This document shows, one piece after another, positions 1 through 8,563 of a stretch of 64,000 bases of DNA. Position numbers and translations under genes: made by a program. Each line of letters opens with the position of its first letter. Position 1 is the first letter of the stretch. The notes beneath the pieces are model-generated. The model was not told the origin of the DNA. It made no database searches and saw nothing but the letters and a program-made list of their open reading frames with translations. Source of the DNA: LMUY01 sp964244585 (lineage in GTDB: Bacteria > Pseudomonadota > Alphaproteobacteria > Acetobacterales > Acetobacteraceae); contig CAXTJM010000005.1 of NCBI GenBank assembly GCA_964244585.1, forward strand, positions 62,001 to 126,000. The letters run 5' to 3'.

Positions 1-381
1 CCGCAGGTGGCGGAGAAGCTTGGCTTCTCCCCGGTCTGGACCTGCGCCGCATGCCTGGGACAGATGTCGATGACGCCGGAGACGGCGGAGAAGACCGGTG
101 TGATGTTCGACCTGACGCCGGCGGAAGTGGACTTGCTGGCCCAGGCACCCTATCGCGGCTCGCTGCCGACTGCGGTGCCGACCGACCCGCTGATCTACCG
201 GTTCTACGAGCTGGTCAGCGTCTATGGCACCACGTGGAAGGAGATGATCCACGAGGAATTCGGCGACGGCATCATGTCCGCGATCGATTTCGACATGACG
301 ATGGAACGCCAGCCCGACCAGAAGGGTGACCGGGTGAAGATGACCATGAGCGGCAAGTTCCTGCCCTACAAGCGCTACTGA
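1..381 (+). CDS. cynS: Cyanate hydratase (cyanase), 5' end outside window
   Basis: Cyanase converts cyanate plus bicarbonate to ammonia and CO2 in the cytoplasm. The frame is open from base 1, so about 30 N-terminal residues (most of the helical domain) lie upstream of the window; the GTG at 7 is internal. The visible 126 residues cover the rest of the helical domain and the whole catalytic domain. The block PTDPLIYRFYE carries the family Arg and Glu, and GDGIMSAIDF carries the catalytic Ser. The C-terminus GKFLPYKRY matches the usual ending. The family is about 150-156 residues, so the protein looks intact apart from the window edge. It ends 6 bp before the convergent ABC exporter. Function is confident; the upstream gene context is not visible. 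Confidence 0.93.
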   Translation, partial: PQVAEKLGFSPVWTCAACLGQMSMTPETAEKTGVMFDLTPAEVDLLAQAPYRGSLPTAVPTDPLIYRFYELVSVYGTTWKEMIHEEFGDGIMSAIDFDMTMERQPDQKGDRVKMTMSGKFLPYKRY

Positions 382-387
382 CGTCGC

Positions 388-2139
388 CTACTCGGCAGCC
401 ATCGGCATCGGCGTCGGGTTGGACTGCCGCATCAGCAGGTCGCGATAGGGGCCGTCGCTGTGCTCCAGTTGCACCGGCGAGCCATCCTGCAGGATGCGGC
501 CCGACTGCATGACGACGATGCGGTCGAAATCGCGCAGGGTGGAAAGCCGGTGGGCCACCGCGACCACCGTGCGGCCCTGCATCAGGCGGTTCAGCGCGCG
601 TTGGACGGCGGCCTCCGACTCGCTGTCCAGCGCGCTGGTCGCCTCGTCCAGCAGCAGGATGGGCGGGTTGCGCAGGAAGGCGCGGGCGATCGCCAGCCGC
701 TGACGCTGGCCGCCGGACAGCTTCACCCCGCGGTCGCCGACCTCCGTGTCGTAGCCCTCGGGCAGCGCCTCGATGAAGTCGCGGCAGCATGCGGCCTCGG
801 CGGCGGCGCGGACCTCCGCGTCGGAGGCATCCGGACGGCCATACCGGATGTTGTCCAGCACGGACCGGTGAAACAGCGAGACGTCCTGCGGCACGATCCC
901 GATCGCATCATGCAGGCTGGCCTGGGTGAGGCTGGCCAGGTCGTTGCCATCCAGCATCACCTGGCCGGACGGGACGTCCCGCAGCCGTTGCAGCAGCGCC
1001 AGCACGGTGGACTTGCCCGACCCGGAGCGGCCGACCAGCCCCACCCGGGAGCCCGCTTCCACGGTGAGGCTGAAATGGTCCAGCACCGCCTGGCTGCTGG
1101 CCGGATAGGCGTAGGTGACGTCGCGGAACTCCAGCCGACCTTTCGGCCGCTCCAGCGCCCGCGCATCGTCGGCATCCTCCAGTTCGTGCGGCAGCAACAG
1201 CGTGGCCAGCGCCTCCGACAGGCGCGCGGTGTGCTGGACGGTGTCCACCAATGCCACGGCCAGGTCCCGCGTGCCGTGCAGGATGGTAAATCCCAGCGTC
1301 GTCACCAGCACCACGTCGCCGGGACTGGCCGCCCCGTTTTCCCACAGCAGGATCGCCCAGGCGAGCAGCCCGGCGGTCAACCCGGCCGTGACGGCGGCGT
1401 GGAGCAGCCGCAACTTCTCCAGGTAGCGCAAGGATCGGCCACGGATGCTGACCTCCTGCTGCACCCGGTCGCTGAAGCGCTGCCGCTCGCGCAGCGTGGC
1501 GCCGAAGGCGCGGACCAGAGGCATGTTGTTGATCACGTCCACCAGCTCACCGTCCACGGCGGCCGCCACGGCGGCGTATTGGTGGTGCAGCGGCCGTCCG
1601 CCTGCCGCCAGGCGGCTCAGCGCATAGGCGATCATGCCCGCCACCACGATCAGCGTCGCGGCCATCGAGGGGCTGACGGTCGCCATCACCACGATCGACC
1701 CGGCGACTGCCAACAGGGGCGGAAGCACGTTCCAGGCGAAGGTGTTCTCCACCGTGTAGATCGCGTTGCCCGTTGCCGTGATGCGCCCCGCCAGGGTGCC
1801 GGGCGGCCGGTCCGCGAAATAGGCAGGCGAGTGGCCGGTGAGATGGTGGAACAGGTCCCGCCGCAGATCCCCGGTCACACCGACGAACGTATGCGACGCC
1901 ATCCAGCCGCCGACGCGCCATAGCAGGTTGTCGGCCGCGATCAGGCCGGCAAGCAGGAAGAATGCCGTCCAGACCGGGCCATGTTCACCCGCCGTCAGCA
2001 TGTCGACCAGGTGTTTGACGCTATACTGCGACGCGACGGAGCAGCCGACTGCCAGCATGACGGAGCACAGCACGACGACGTGCCCGGGAAGGTGGCGGCG
2101 GACATAGCGCGCCATGAACGCGAGCGGCCGCTGCGACAT
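388..2139 (-). CDS. ABC exporter, fused membrane and ATPase domains (MsbA/multidrug type)
   Basis: This is a 583-residue half-transporter with about six membrane helices in the first 320 residues and an ATPase domain after that. The ATPase shows Walker A GRSGSGKST, signature LSGGQRQR, Walker B ILLLDEATSALD and the H-loop AHRLST, so it should be active as a homodimer. The architecture is that of lipid, multidrug or polysaccharide exporters; the substrate cannot be told from sequence. The ATG at 2139 was chosen because it begins MSQRPLAF just before the first helix; the open frame extends to 2406, but that part overlaps the divergent glycosyltransferase and does not read as protein. It is divergent from the GT4 gene with about 220 bp between starts, so the two may share a control region. 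Confidence 0.9.
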   Translation of the reverse strand: MSQRPLAFMARYVRRHLPGHVVVLCSVMLAVGCSVASQYSVKHLVDMLTAGEHGPVWTAFFLLAGLIAADNLLWRVGGWMASHTFVGVTGDLRRDLFHHLTGHSPAYFADRPPGTLAGRITATGNAIYTVENTFAWNVLPPLLAVAGSIVVMATVSPSMAATLIVVAGMIAYALSRLAAGGRPLHHQYAAVAAAVDGELVDVINNMPLVRAFGATLRERQRFSDRVQQEVSIRGRSLRYLEKLRLLHAAVTAGLTAGLLAWAILLWENGAASPGDVVLVTTLGFTILHGTRDLAVALVDTVQHTARLSEALATLLLPHELEDADDARALERPKGRLEFRDVTYAYPASSQAVLDHFSLTVEAGSRVGLVGRSGSGKSTVLALLQRLRDVPSGQVMLDGNDLASLTQASLHDAIGIVPQDVSLFHRSVLDNIRYGRPDASDAEVRAAAEAACCRDFIEALPEGYDTEVGDRGVKLSGGQRQRLAIARAFLRNPPILLLDEATSALDSESEAAVQRALNRLMQGRTVVAVAHRLSTLRDFDRIVVMQSGRILQDGSPVQLEHSDGPYRDLLMRQSNPTPMPMAAE

Positions 2140-2363
2140 GTCGGTAGGTCCAGGCTCGCGTGATCTACTCAAATCACTCCTCCATCGATACGGACGCATG
2201 ACGAAGCCATTCGTGCAGCCAACGTTTTCGTGATGCGTCACGGTCGCTGCCGTTTTCGTATGGGTCCTGTCTGCGCCGCGGTTTTGGAGAAGCCATGGCA
2301 CGGCTGCCGTATTCATGCCGCGATCGCGGTGTTGAAGAGGACTATAGAAGGAGTACCCAACCC

Positions 2364-3416
2364 ATGCGTATCGCGCAGATCGCTCCCTTGCATGAGGCTG
2401 TCCCACCCAAGCTGTACGGCGGCACGGAACGCGTCGTGTCCTTCCTCACCGAGGAGTTGGTGGCGCTTGGCCATGACGTGACGCTGTTCGCCAGCGGCGA
2501 CTCGGTGACAAGTGCCAAGCTGGAGGCGATCTGGCCCCGCGCGTTGCGTCTGGATCCGGCCATCCGCGACCCGATCGCGCCGCACATGCTGCTGATGGAG
2601 GCGGTGCGCCGGCAGGCCGAGGATTTCGACGTGCTGCATTTCCACATGGATTACTGGTCGTTCAGCCTGTTCGGGCGGCAACGCACGCCGTTCGTGACGA
2701 CGCTCCATGGCCGGCTGGACCTGCCGGAGCTGCAACCGGTGTTCAACACCTTCCCGAACGTTCCCGTGGTGTCGATCTCCGACAGCCAGCGGCGTCCGTT
2801 GCCGCAGGCGAACTACGTTGACACGGTGCTGCACGGCCTGCCGAAGATGCTGCTGACGCCGCAGGGTGAGCCGCAGGGCTACCTGGCCTTTCTGGGGCGC
2901 ATGGCGCCGGAGAAATGCCCGGATCGCGCCATCAGGATCGCCCAGGCCTGCGGCATGCCGATCAAGCTGGCCGCCAAAGTGGACGTGGCGGACAAAGTGT
3001 ATTTCGAGAAGCACATCCGTCCGCTGCTGGATTTGCCCGGCGTGGAGATGGTCGGCGAGATCAGCGACGCGCAGAAGCCGGCTTTCCTGTCCGGTGCGGC
3101 CGCCCTTCTGATGCCGATCGATTGGCCGGAGCCGTTCGGCCTGGTGATGATCGAGGCGATGGCCTGCGGCACGCCCGTGATCGCCTTCAACCGCGGCTCG
3201 GTGCCGGAGATCGTGGAAGACGGATTGACCGGCTTCATCGTGGAGGACGTGGAGGGCGCCATGGCGGCAGTCTCCCGCCTGCCGACGCTGGACCGGGCCA
3301 AGGTACGCCGCCGCTTCGAAGAACGGTTCACCGCCCGGCGCATGGCGGAGGACTACCTGGCGGTTTACCGCACGCTCGCCGGTGAAGACCGCTCGGTCCT
3401 CCGCGCAATCCGCTAA
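2364..3416 (+). CDS. Glycosyltransferase family 4 (GT-B fold)
   Basis: This 350-residue enzyme is likely a retaining sugar transferase using a nucleotide sugar, cytoplasmic or membrane-peripheral. The N-terminal half opens MRIAQIAPLHEAV followed by YGGTERVVSFLTEEL, typical of GT4 acceptor domains. The C-terminal half has FLGRMAPEKCPD and the donor-binding EX7E region around PEPFGLVMIEAMACGTPV. The ATG at 2364 was chosen because GAAGGAG sits 10 bp upstream and the protein then begins at the GT4 beta strand; the frame upstream to 2295 is not convincing. The product sugar and acceptor are unknown. Divergence from an exporter gene is compatible with surface or small-molecule glycoside export but proves nothing. 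Confidence 0.9.
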   Translation: MRIAQIAPLHEAVPPKLYGGTERVVSFLTEELVALGHDVTLFASGDSVTSAKLEAIWPRALRLDPAIRDPIAPHMLLMEAVRRQAEDFDVLHFHMDYWSFSLFGRQRTPFVTTLHGRLDLPELQPVFNTFPNVPVVSISDSQRRPLPQANYVDTVLHGLPKMLLTPQGEPQGYLAFLGRMAPEKCPDRAIRIAQACGMPIKLAAKVDVADKVYFEKHIRPLLDLPGVEMVGEISDAQKPAFLSGAAALLMPIDWPEPFGLVMIEAMACGTPVIAFNRGSVPEIVEDGLTGFIVEDVEGAMAAVSRLPTLDRAKVRRRFEERFTARRMAEDYLAVYRTLAGEDRSVLRAIR

Positions 3417-3426
3417 AGGATGCAGC

Positions 3427-3454
3427 GCCCGGTCGGCCGATTGGCTGACCGGGC
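3427..3454. terminator. Strong hairpin between GT4 gene and tRNA-Met
   Basis: The arms at 3427-3438 and 3443-3454 form a 12-bp stem (one G-U pair) closing a GATT tetraloop. It lies 10 bp after the glycosyltransferase stop and downstream of the oppositely oriented tRNA, so it can end both transcripts. No T-run follows on either strand, so it is not a textbook intrinsic terminator. Confidence 0.55.
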
Positions 3455-3499
3455 AGCCGGCCCCACCACGGTCTCGAACGGCATATGGGTGATATCCGG

Positions 3500-3571
3500 T
3501 AGCGGCGGACGGATTTGAACCGCCGACCAAGGGATTATGATTCCCCTGCTCTACCGCTGAGCTACGCCGCC
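3500..3571 (-). tRNA. tRNA-Met (CAU anticodon)
   Basis: The minus strand folds into a full cloverleaf: acceptor GGCGGCG/CGCCGCT (with a G1-U72 pair), D-arm GCTC...GAGC, anticodon stem GGGGA/TCCCT around loop ATCATAA (anticodon CAT), and T-arm GGCGG TTCAAAT CCGTC. The discriminator is A. It is 72 nt to the discriminator; the next bases are CCG, so the 3' CCA is not encoded and must be added. The GGCGG...CCGCTA acceptor fits elongator methionine tRNAs of alphaproteobacteria; a lysidine-modified tRNA-Ile2, also CAU, is the less likely alternative. Confidence 0.93.
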
Positions 3572-3588
3572 AAGCCGGAACGGGGCGG

Positions 3589-3617
3589 TGTTTCGCCCGG
3601 GTCGCCTGGCGAGTCAA
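3589..3617 (-). promoter_or_regulatory. Candidate promoter of tRNA-Met
   Basis: On the minus strand TTGACT (3617-3612) is followed after 17 bp by GAAACA (3594-3589), about 17 bp before the first tRNA base. The -35 box is good and the -10 box poor, as is common in GC-rich genomes. Inference only. Confidence 0.3.
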
Positions 3618-3790
3618 CCGATACGGGCGCGAGCTGCCGCTTTGTTCACAAAGAAGACATTCCGGCTTCAGACATCGGTTGAGAATCAACGCACTATCGC
3701 GCTGTTACCATTCAGTAAACATTTTGAGGCTGGCAACGAGACCCGCGGGTGCGTAGGGGCGCGTCGCCATATCGTTGAAAGAGTGCCTCC

Positions 3791-4891
3791 ATGCGTCTTC
3801 GTACCCTCCTTGCAGCCTCCACCGTCGTGGCGCTGCCGTCCCTCGCCATCGCACAGCCGATCAGCGGGCTCTATGTCGGCGCCGGGGCGCTGTATAACTA
3901 CAAGCAGAACGAACACACGCAGCACTCGCCGGGCACCGGGCTGCAGTCCGGGCAATTCAGGTTCGACGAGGGTGGCTTCGGCGGCGTCGGCAGCGTCGGG
4001 TATGGCCTGGGCAACGGGCTGCGCTTCGAGGTCGAAGGGGACTACCGCCAGAACGGCTTGCGCGAGTTTGGTACCACCACCCCACGGGTGCAGCAGCAAA
4101 GCACGCAGCAAGACTATGGCGTGATGGCCAACGCGCTCTACGACGTCGACCTGCGCCCATACGGCGTGTCGTTCGCGACGCCCTATGTCGGGGTGGGCGC
4201 CGGCTATCAGTGGAGCCACTTGAACGGCTTTGCCAACACCAATGCCGTGAACGGCAACGTCACCCATCTCGGCGGCACGTATGGCAACTTCGCCTACCAG
4301 GGCATCGTCGGCGTGGCTTTCCCGATCCAGGCGGTTCCCGGGCTGGCCGTGACGGCGGAGTACCGGTTCCTCGGCATACTGGGCAACCAGAGCTTCTCCG
4401 ACCAGCTCTACGCTCCCACCGTCGGCGCAGGCCGCCGCGGCAACGTGGACATCACCGAAAACCTGAACCACAGCGTGCTGGTCGGCGTCCGCTATGCCTT
4501 CAACCAGGCTCCGCCGGCGCCGCCGCCCACGCCGGTGTCCCAGGTGCCCGCGGTCGCGCCGACCCGCACCTACCTCGTGTTCTTCGATTGGGACAAGGCG
4601 GACCTGACCGACCGCGCCCGCCAGATCGTCGCCGAGGCTGCCCAGAACAGCACGCGGGTCCAGGCGACGCGGATCGAGGTGCAGGGCAATGCCGACAGTT
4701 CCGGTACGCCGGCCTACAACCAGCGCCTCTCGCTGCGCCGAGCCCAGACGGTCGCCGCCGAGCTGGTGCGGGACGGCGTTCCGCAGGGACAGATCGACAT
4801 CCAGGCCTTCGGCGATACCCGCCCCCTGGTGGCGACGGCGCCTGGCGTGCGCGAGCCGCAGAACCGCCGCGTCGCGATCATCCTGCGCTAG
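3791..4891 (+). CDS. OmpA-family outer membrane protein
   Basis: This 366-residue precursor has a signal peptide (MRLRTLLAASTVVALPSLAIA, cut before QPISG), an N-terminal beta-barrel of about 220 residues rich in alternating aromatic strands (GLYVGAGALYNYK, YVGVGAGYQWSHL, LVGVRYAF), a proline-rich hinge (APPAPPPTPV) and a C-terminal OmpA peptidoglycan-binding domain. The last domain has the typical TYLVFFDWDKADLT start and the NRRV motif near the end. It should tether the outer membrane to the cell wall. Similar barrel/OmpA proteins of Acetobacteraceae and relatives are abundant porin-like proteins. The ATG at 3791 starts the signal peptide. It is a single gene ending at a bidirectional hairpin. 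Confidence 0.9.
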   Translation: MRLRTLLAASTVVALPSLAIAQPISGLYVGAGALYNYKQNEHTQHSPGTGLQSGQFRFDEGGFGGVGSVGYGLGNGLRFEVEGDYRQNGLREFGTTTPRVQQQSTQQDYGVMANALYDVDLRPYGVSFATPYVGVGAGYQWSHLNGFANTNAVNGNVTHLGGTYGNFAYQGIVGVAFPIQAVPGLAVTAEYRFLGILGNQSFSDQLYAPTVGAGRRGNVDITENLNHSVLVGVRYAFNQAPPAPPPTPVSQVPAVAPTRTYLVFFDWDKADLTDRARQIVAEAAQNSTRVQATRIEVQGNADSSGTPAYNQRLSLRRAQTVAAELVRDGVPQGQIDIQAFGDTRPLVATAPGVREPQNRRVAIILR

Positions 4892-4912
4892 CTATGCAAC
4901 GCCCTTGGCATG

Positions 4913-4944
4913 GCGGGCCTTCTCCCATGTCCGGAGAAGCCCGC
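4913..4944. terminator. Bidirectional hairpin between ompA-like gene and mnmA
   Basis: CTTCTCC (4919-4925) pairs with GGAGAAG (4933-4939) and, past a one-base bulge, GCGGG (4913-4917) pairs with CCCGC (4940-4944). It sits exactly between the convergent stop codons. No T-run follows. Confidence 0.55.
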
Positions 4945-5996
4945 TACGCCGGGGGCGTCGCCTCGATGAAGCCGCCGCCGAGCACCTGGTCCGCGGCGTA
5001 GAACACGCAGGCCTGCCCCGGTGCGGGCAAGGCGGGCTCATCCAACAGCACCGTGCCGTCTGCGCTGACCGTGGCAGCGTGGAGGGTGTCCCTGGCGCGA
5101 AGCTTCACCGTGCAGCGAAGCGACTCCGGCGGATCGACCAGCCAATTCACCTCGCGGAGCCGCACGTGCCGGGTGCCGGTGCTGCGGGGACCGACCACGA
5201 CCCGGCGCGTCGACGCGTCCAGCGCCACCACGACAGGGCGGTCGCCGCTGCCGAGGTTGAGCCGCCTGGCCTGGCCCACCGTGTAATGGCCCACGCCCTG
5301 ATGCCGGCCTACCACACTGCCTTCCATGTCGACGATGTCGCCCGGCGCCATGGCGTCGGGACGCAGCGCCGCCACGGTCGCCTCGTAACGGCCAGTGGGC
5401 ACAAAGCAGATGTCCTGGCTGTCCGGCTTGGCCGCTACCTCCAGCCCCAGCCGCACGGCTTCCGCCCGGACCTGGCGCTTGTCCGCCATGGCACCCAGCG
5501 GGAACAGCGTTCGGGCCAGTTGGGCGCGCGTCGTGGCGAACAGGAACCAGCTCTGGTCGCGTTGCAGGTCAACGGCGCGGTGCAATTCCGGACCTTGCGG
5601 ACCGTCAATCCGGCGCACGTAATGCCCGGTCGCCATCGCGTCGCAGCCGAGGTCGGCGGCCAACTGCATCAGGTCGGTGAACTTGACCGTCTGGTTGCAG
5701 CGCACGCATGGCACCGGGGTGCGGCCGGCCGCGTAGCTCGCGGCGAAATCGTCGATCACGGTGGACCGGAACCGCGCCTCCGCGTCGATGACGTAATGGG
5801 GGATGCCCAGCCGGTCGGCCACCCGGCGGGCGTCGTGGATGTCCTGCCCGGCGCAACACGCTCCTCTGCGGGTGGATGCGGCGCCGTAGTCATAAAGCTG
5901 CAGGGTCGCCCCGATCACCTCGTGGCCGGCGCCGTGCAGCAGGCCCGCGACGACGCTGCTGTCCACGCCGCCCGACATCGCGGCAAGGACGCGCAT
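4944..5996 (-). CDS. mnmA: tRNA-specific 2-thiouridylase MnmA
   Basis: MnmA activates U34 of Lys, Glu and Gln tRNAs with ATP and inserts sulfur from a persulfide relay. The 350-residue protein begins with the PP-loop AMSGGVDSSVV. It has the two relay cysteines in PCVRCNQTVKF and SQDICFVPTGRYE, and the C-terminal beta-barrel region (GQARRLNLGSGDRPV). The length is normal. It is the last gene of a minus-strand group cysE, desulfurase, desulfurase, ferredoxin, mnmA with gaps of 0-6 bp. That context says its sulfur donor is one or both of the desulfurases beside it. The start at ATG 5996 is directly before the PP-loop strand. Confidence 0.95.
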   Translation of the reverse strand: MRVLAAMSGGVDSSVVAGLLHGAGHEVIGATLQLYDYGAASTRRGACCAGQDIHDARRVADRLGIPHYVIDAEARFRSTVIDDFAASYAAGRTPVPCVRCNQTVKFTDLMQLAADLGCDAMATGHYVRRIDGPQGPELHRAVDLQRDQSWFLFATTRAQLARTLFPLGAMADKRQVRAEAVRLGLEVAAKPDSQDICFVPTGRYEATVAALRPDAMAPGDIVDMEGSVVGRHQGVGHYTVGQARRLNLGSGDRPVVVALDASTRRVVVGPRSTGTRHVRLREVNWLVDPPESLRCTVKLRARDTLHAATVSADGTVLLDEPALPAPGQACVFYAADQVLGGGFIEATPPA

Positions 5997-6002
5997 GCGT
6001 GG

Positions 6003-6332
6003 CTACCCCTGTGCATTCCGCGTCGAAGCCGGCAAGCGCACCACGAGGCCGTCCAGCGCCTCCGTGATCACCAGCTGGCAGCCGAGGCGCGATGTCTTCT
6101 CCAGCCCGAAGGCCAGGTCCAGCATGTCCTCCTCATCTTCGGTCGGCTTGGCCAGCTTCGGAAACCAGGCCGGATCGACGATCACGTGGCAGGTGGAGCA
6201 GGCGAGCGAGCCCTCGCAGGCGCCCTCGATATCCACGCCGTGCTTGTGCGCGACCTCCAGCACGGAGAGGCCGAGCGGCGCGCTGACTTCGCGACGGGTG
6301 CCGTCACGCTCGACGAAAATCATCTTTGGCAT
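6003..6332 (-). CDS. fdx: 2Fe-2S ferredoxin (adrenodoxin/Isc type)
   Basis: This 109-residue ferredoxin has the vertebrate/Isc-type cluster motif CEGSLACSTC (C-X5-C-X2-C) and the fourth ligand in RLGCQLV about 37 residues later. The acidic segment DEEDMLDLAFG between them is typical of the partner-binding helix. It probably donates electrons during Fe-S assembly or persulfide reduction. It lies between a cysteine desulfurase gene (7 bp upstream) and mnmA (6 bp downstream), with no iscU, iscA, hscA or hscB nearby, which sets it apart from a classical isc operon. The ATG at 6332 gives the usual N-terminus MPKMIFVERDGTRREV. Confidence 0.92.
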   Translation of the reverse strand: MPKMIFVERDGTRREVSAPLGLSVLEVAHKHGVDIEGACEGSLACSTCHVIVDPAWFPKLAKPTEDEEDMLDLAFGLEKTSRLGCQLVITEALDGLVVRLPASTRNAQG

Positions 6333-6338
6333 GGTCGG

Positions 6339-7493
6339 TCAGGCCTCGACAGGTTCCCGAACGGCAGACAGCGCCCCGATGGCGAAGTCCACGTCGGCGG
6401 CGGAGGTAAAGCGTCCCAGGCCGACGCGCAAGCTTCGCGCCGCGGCGGCGGGGTCCACCCCCATGGCGGACAGCACGGTGGACGGCGCGAGCTCGGCTGA
6501 CGAACAGGCGGAGCCGGTGGACACGCAAAGCTGCGGCGCGGCGCGCATGGCGTCCAGCGCGTCGCGATGCGGCAGGGTGACGTTGAGGTTGCCGGGCAGT
6601 CGCCTCGCCACCGAGCCGTTCACGCGCAGGCCCGGCAAGCGCGCCTGCAACCCGGCCAGCAGCCGGTCCCTCAGGGCGGCCAGGCGGTCGGCTTCCTCCA
6701 CCATGACCGAGGCCGCAATGCGACAGGCCTCGCCGAACCCCACCACCAAGGGGATCGGCAGGGTGCCCGGGCGCAGCCCCCGCTCCTGCCCGCCGCCGGA
6801 GAACAGCGGCTGCAGACGCACACGCGGGCGGCGGCGGACGTAGAGCGCACCGATGCCCTTGGGCCCATACAGCTTGTGGGCGCTGAACGAGGCGAGATCG
6901 ATCCCGGCCACGTCGAACGCGACCTTGCCCAAAGCCTGCGCCGCATCCGTATGGAACAGGGCGCCGGCCGCCCGGGCCATGGCCGCCAGTGTCGGCAGAT
7001 CCTGCAGCACGCCGGTCTCGTTGTTGGCCGCCATGATGCTGACCAGCACCGTCGGCTCGGCCAGGGCTGCCGCCAGCACGTCGGGATCCAGCAGCCCGTC
7101 ATGCCGGACCGGCAGGATCACTGGGTCGAAGCCCTCGGCGCGGAGGTCGCAGACGCTGTCCAGCACGCATTTGTGCTCGGTCGCGACCGTGATCACGCGG
7201 CGGCGGTTCGACCCCTGGCCGGCCGCGAACCAGGCAGCGCCCTTGATGGCGATGTTGTTCGCCTCGGTCGCTCCGGACGTGAACACGACCTCCCTGGCGT
7301 CGGCGCCCATCAAGGCGGCGACCTGGCCCCGCGCCGTCTCCACGGCGTCCTCCGCATCCTGCCCCATGGCGTGCTCGGCGCTATGCGCATTGCCGAACCG
7401 CTCGGTAAAGAACGGCAGCATCGCCGCCACGACCATGGGATCGCACGGCGTGGTCGCCTGGTTGTCCAGATAGACCGGCCGGCCCGGTCGCAT
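6339..7493 (-). CDS. Cysteine desulfurase (IscS/NifS group), second of a tandem pair
   Basis: This is a PLP enzyme of 384 residues that moves sulfur from cysteine to its own active-site cysteine. It starts PVYLDNQATTPCDP, binds PLP through Lys in SFSAHKLYGPKGIG, and has the flexible persulfide loop CVSTGSACSSAELAPS with the catalytic Cys. All key residues are present. The ATG at 7493 shares its A with the TGA of the desulfurase gene upstream (TGATG), so translation is probably coupled; the open frame further upstream is the shadow of that gene. It is the nearer of the two desulfurases to the ferredoxin and mnmA genes and the more IscS-like in length, so it is the better candidate for feeding MnmA. 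Confidence 0.93.
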   Translation of the reverse strand: MRPGRPVYLDNQATTPCDPMVVAAMLPFFTERFGNAHSAEHAMGQDAEDAVETARGQVAALMGADAREVVFTSGATEANNIAIKGAAWFAAGQGSNRRRVITVATEHKCVLDSVCDLRAEGFDPVILPVRHDGLLDPDVLAAALAEPTVLVSIMAANNETGVLQDLPTLAAMARAAGALFHTDAAQALGKVAFDVAGIDLASFSAHKLYGPKGIGALYVRRRPRVRLQPLFSGGGQERGLRPGTLPIPLVVGFGEACRIAASVMVEEADRLAALRDRLLAGLQARLPGLRVNGSVARRLPGNLNVTLPHRDALDAMRAAPQLCVSTGSACSSAELAPSTVLSAMGVDPAAAARSLRVGLGRFTSAADVDFAIGALSAVREPVEA

Positions 7494-8557
7494 CACGCTG
7501 CCTTGCGCACGAGGCGGGCCGCCATGGCCGCATAGGCGGCGGCAAAGGCATGCACGTCCTGGGCGGTGGCGTTCCACGGCAGCGACACGCGAATCGCCTC
7601 CCCCGCCAGGGGGCCGGCGCCCATAGCCTCCAGCACGTGACTGCGGGCCACCTTGCCCGACGAGCAGGCCGCGCCTGCGGACACCTGCACCCCGGCCAGG
7701 TCCAGCGCGATGAGCTGGGTTTGTGCAGCCACGCCGGGCAACGCCACGCACATCGTGTTGGGCAAGCGGTCTGGACCGCCCAGGACCAGGCCGCCGCAGG
7801 CCGTCGCCGCATCCTCGGCCATCCGGCGCAAATGCAGCGTCTCCGCGGGAGCCGCCGCCGCAGCGGCGGCGAACCCGGCGATGGCGGCCACGGGCGGAGT
7901 GCCGCCGCGCCGCCCGCGCTCCTGGCCACCGCCCGCGATCAACGCCGGGCCATCGAACCCACCCGCGATCAGCAATGCGCCGGCGCCCGGCGGCCCGCCG
8001 AGCTTGTGGGAGGAGATGGCGAGGCTAGTCGCCCCGAGCCGCCGCACATCGACCGGCATGCGGCCTGCCGCCTGCACCGCGTCGACATGCAGCCTGGCGC
8101 CGAACCGGGCGCACAGCGAAGCTGCCTCCGGCACGGGTTGGATCGTGCCGGTCTCGTTATTGGCCAGCATCAGGCATACCAGCGCGCCGCCGCCAGCCTG
8201 CAGGGCATGTTGCAGGGCGTCCAGGTCCAGTATGCCGTCCTGGTCGACCGGCACGATCTCGGCATCCGGCCGCGCGGCGCGGACGGCATCGTGCTCCGTG
8301 GCGCCGATCAGCAGCCGCCTGCCCTGGCCCAGCGCGTGGATTGCCAGCGCGTCCGCCTCGGTCCCGCCGGAGGTGAAGACTACGTCGCCGCCAAAGCGGC
8401 GGGCGAGCCCGTCCCGTGCATCCTCCAGCACCCGGCGCACGGCACGGCCGGCGGTGTGGACCGAAGAAGGGTTGCCCACCAGGTCCAGCGCGGCGTCCAT
8501 GGCTGCCCGGGCAGCCGGCCGCAGCGGCTCCGTGGCGTTGGCGTCGAGGTAGGTCGT
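7493..8557 (-). CDS. Cysteine desulfurase-like PLP enzyme, first of the pair; probable ACG start
   Basis: This paralogue of the next gene has PLP lysine in AISSHKLGGPPGAGAL, the substrate loop VSAGAACSSGKVARSH with the catalytic Cys, and FTSGGTEADALAIHAL. The first ATG (8500) would give 335 residues but cut off the family N-terminal strand. That strand, TYLDANATEPLRPAAR, is encoded in the same frame directly upstream, with no ATG, GTG or TTG available before the TAG of cysE at 8566-8564. I therefore place the start at ACG 8557, with GGAG 9 bp before it (354 residues). The only thing separating this frame from cysE is that TAG. Its distinct role beside a second desulfurase is unknown. Confidence 0.85.
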   Translation of the reverse strand, partial: TTYLDANATEPLRPAARAAMDAALDLVGNPSSVHTAGRAVRRVLEDARDGLARRFGGDVVFTSGGTEADALAIHALGQGRRLLIGATEHDAVRAARPDAEIVPVDQDGILDLDALQHALQAGGGALVCLMLANNETGTIQPVPEAASLCARFGARLHVDAVQAAGRMPVDVRRLGATSLAISSHKLGGPPGAGALLIAGGFDGPALIAGGGQERGRRGGTPPVAAIAGFAAAAAAAPAETLHLRRMAEDAATACGGLVLGGPDRLPNTMCVALPGVAAQTQLIALDLAGVQVSAGAACSSGKVARSHVLEAMGAGPLAGEAIRVSLPWNATAQDVHAFAAAYAAMAARLVRKAA

Positions 8558-8563
8558 GGCGGC

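Noticed and set aside
3500..3571. tRNA-Ile2 (lysidine-modified CAU) reading of the tRNA
   Set aside because: Acceptor and arm sequences fit elongator tRNA-Met of alphaproteobacteria better; only a tRNA model comparison would settle it.
4689..6500. 603-codon plus-strand frame across the ompA-like gene end and mnmA
   Set aside because: It runs antisense to mnmA and ferredoxin and lacks any recognisable motif.
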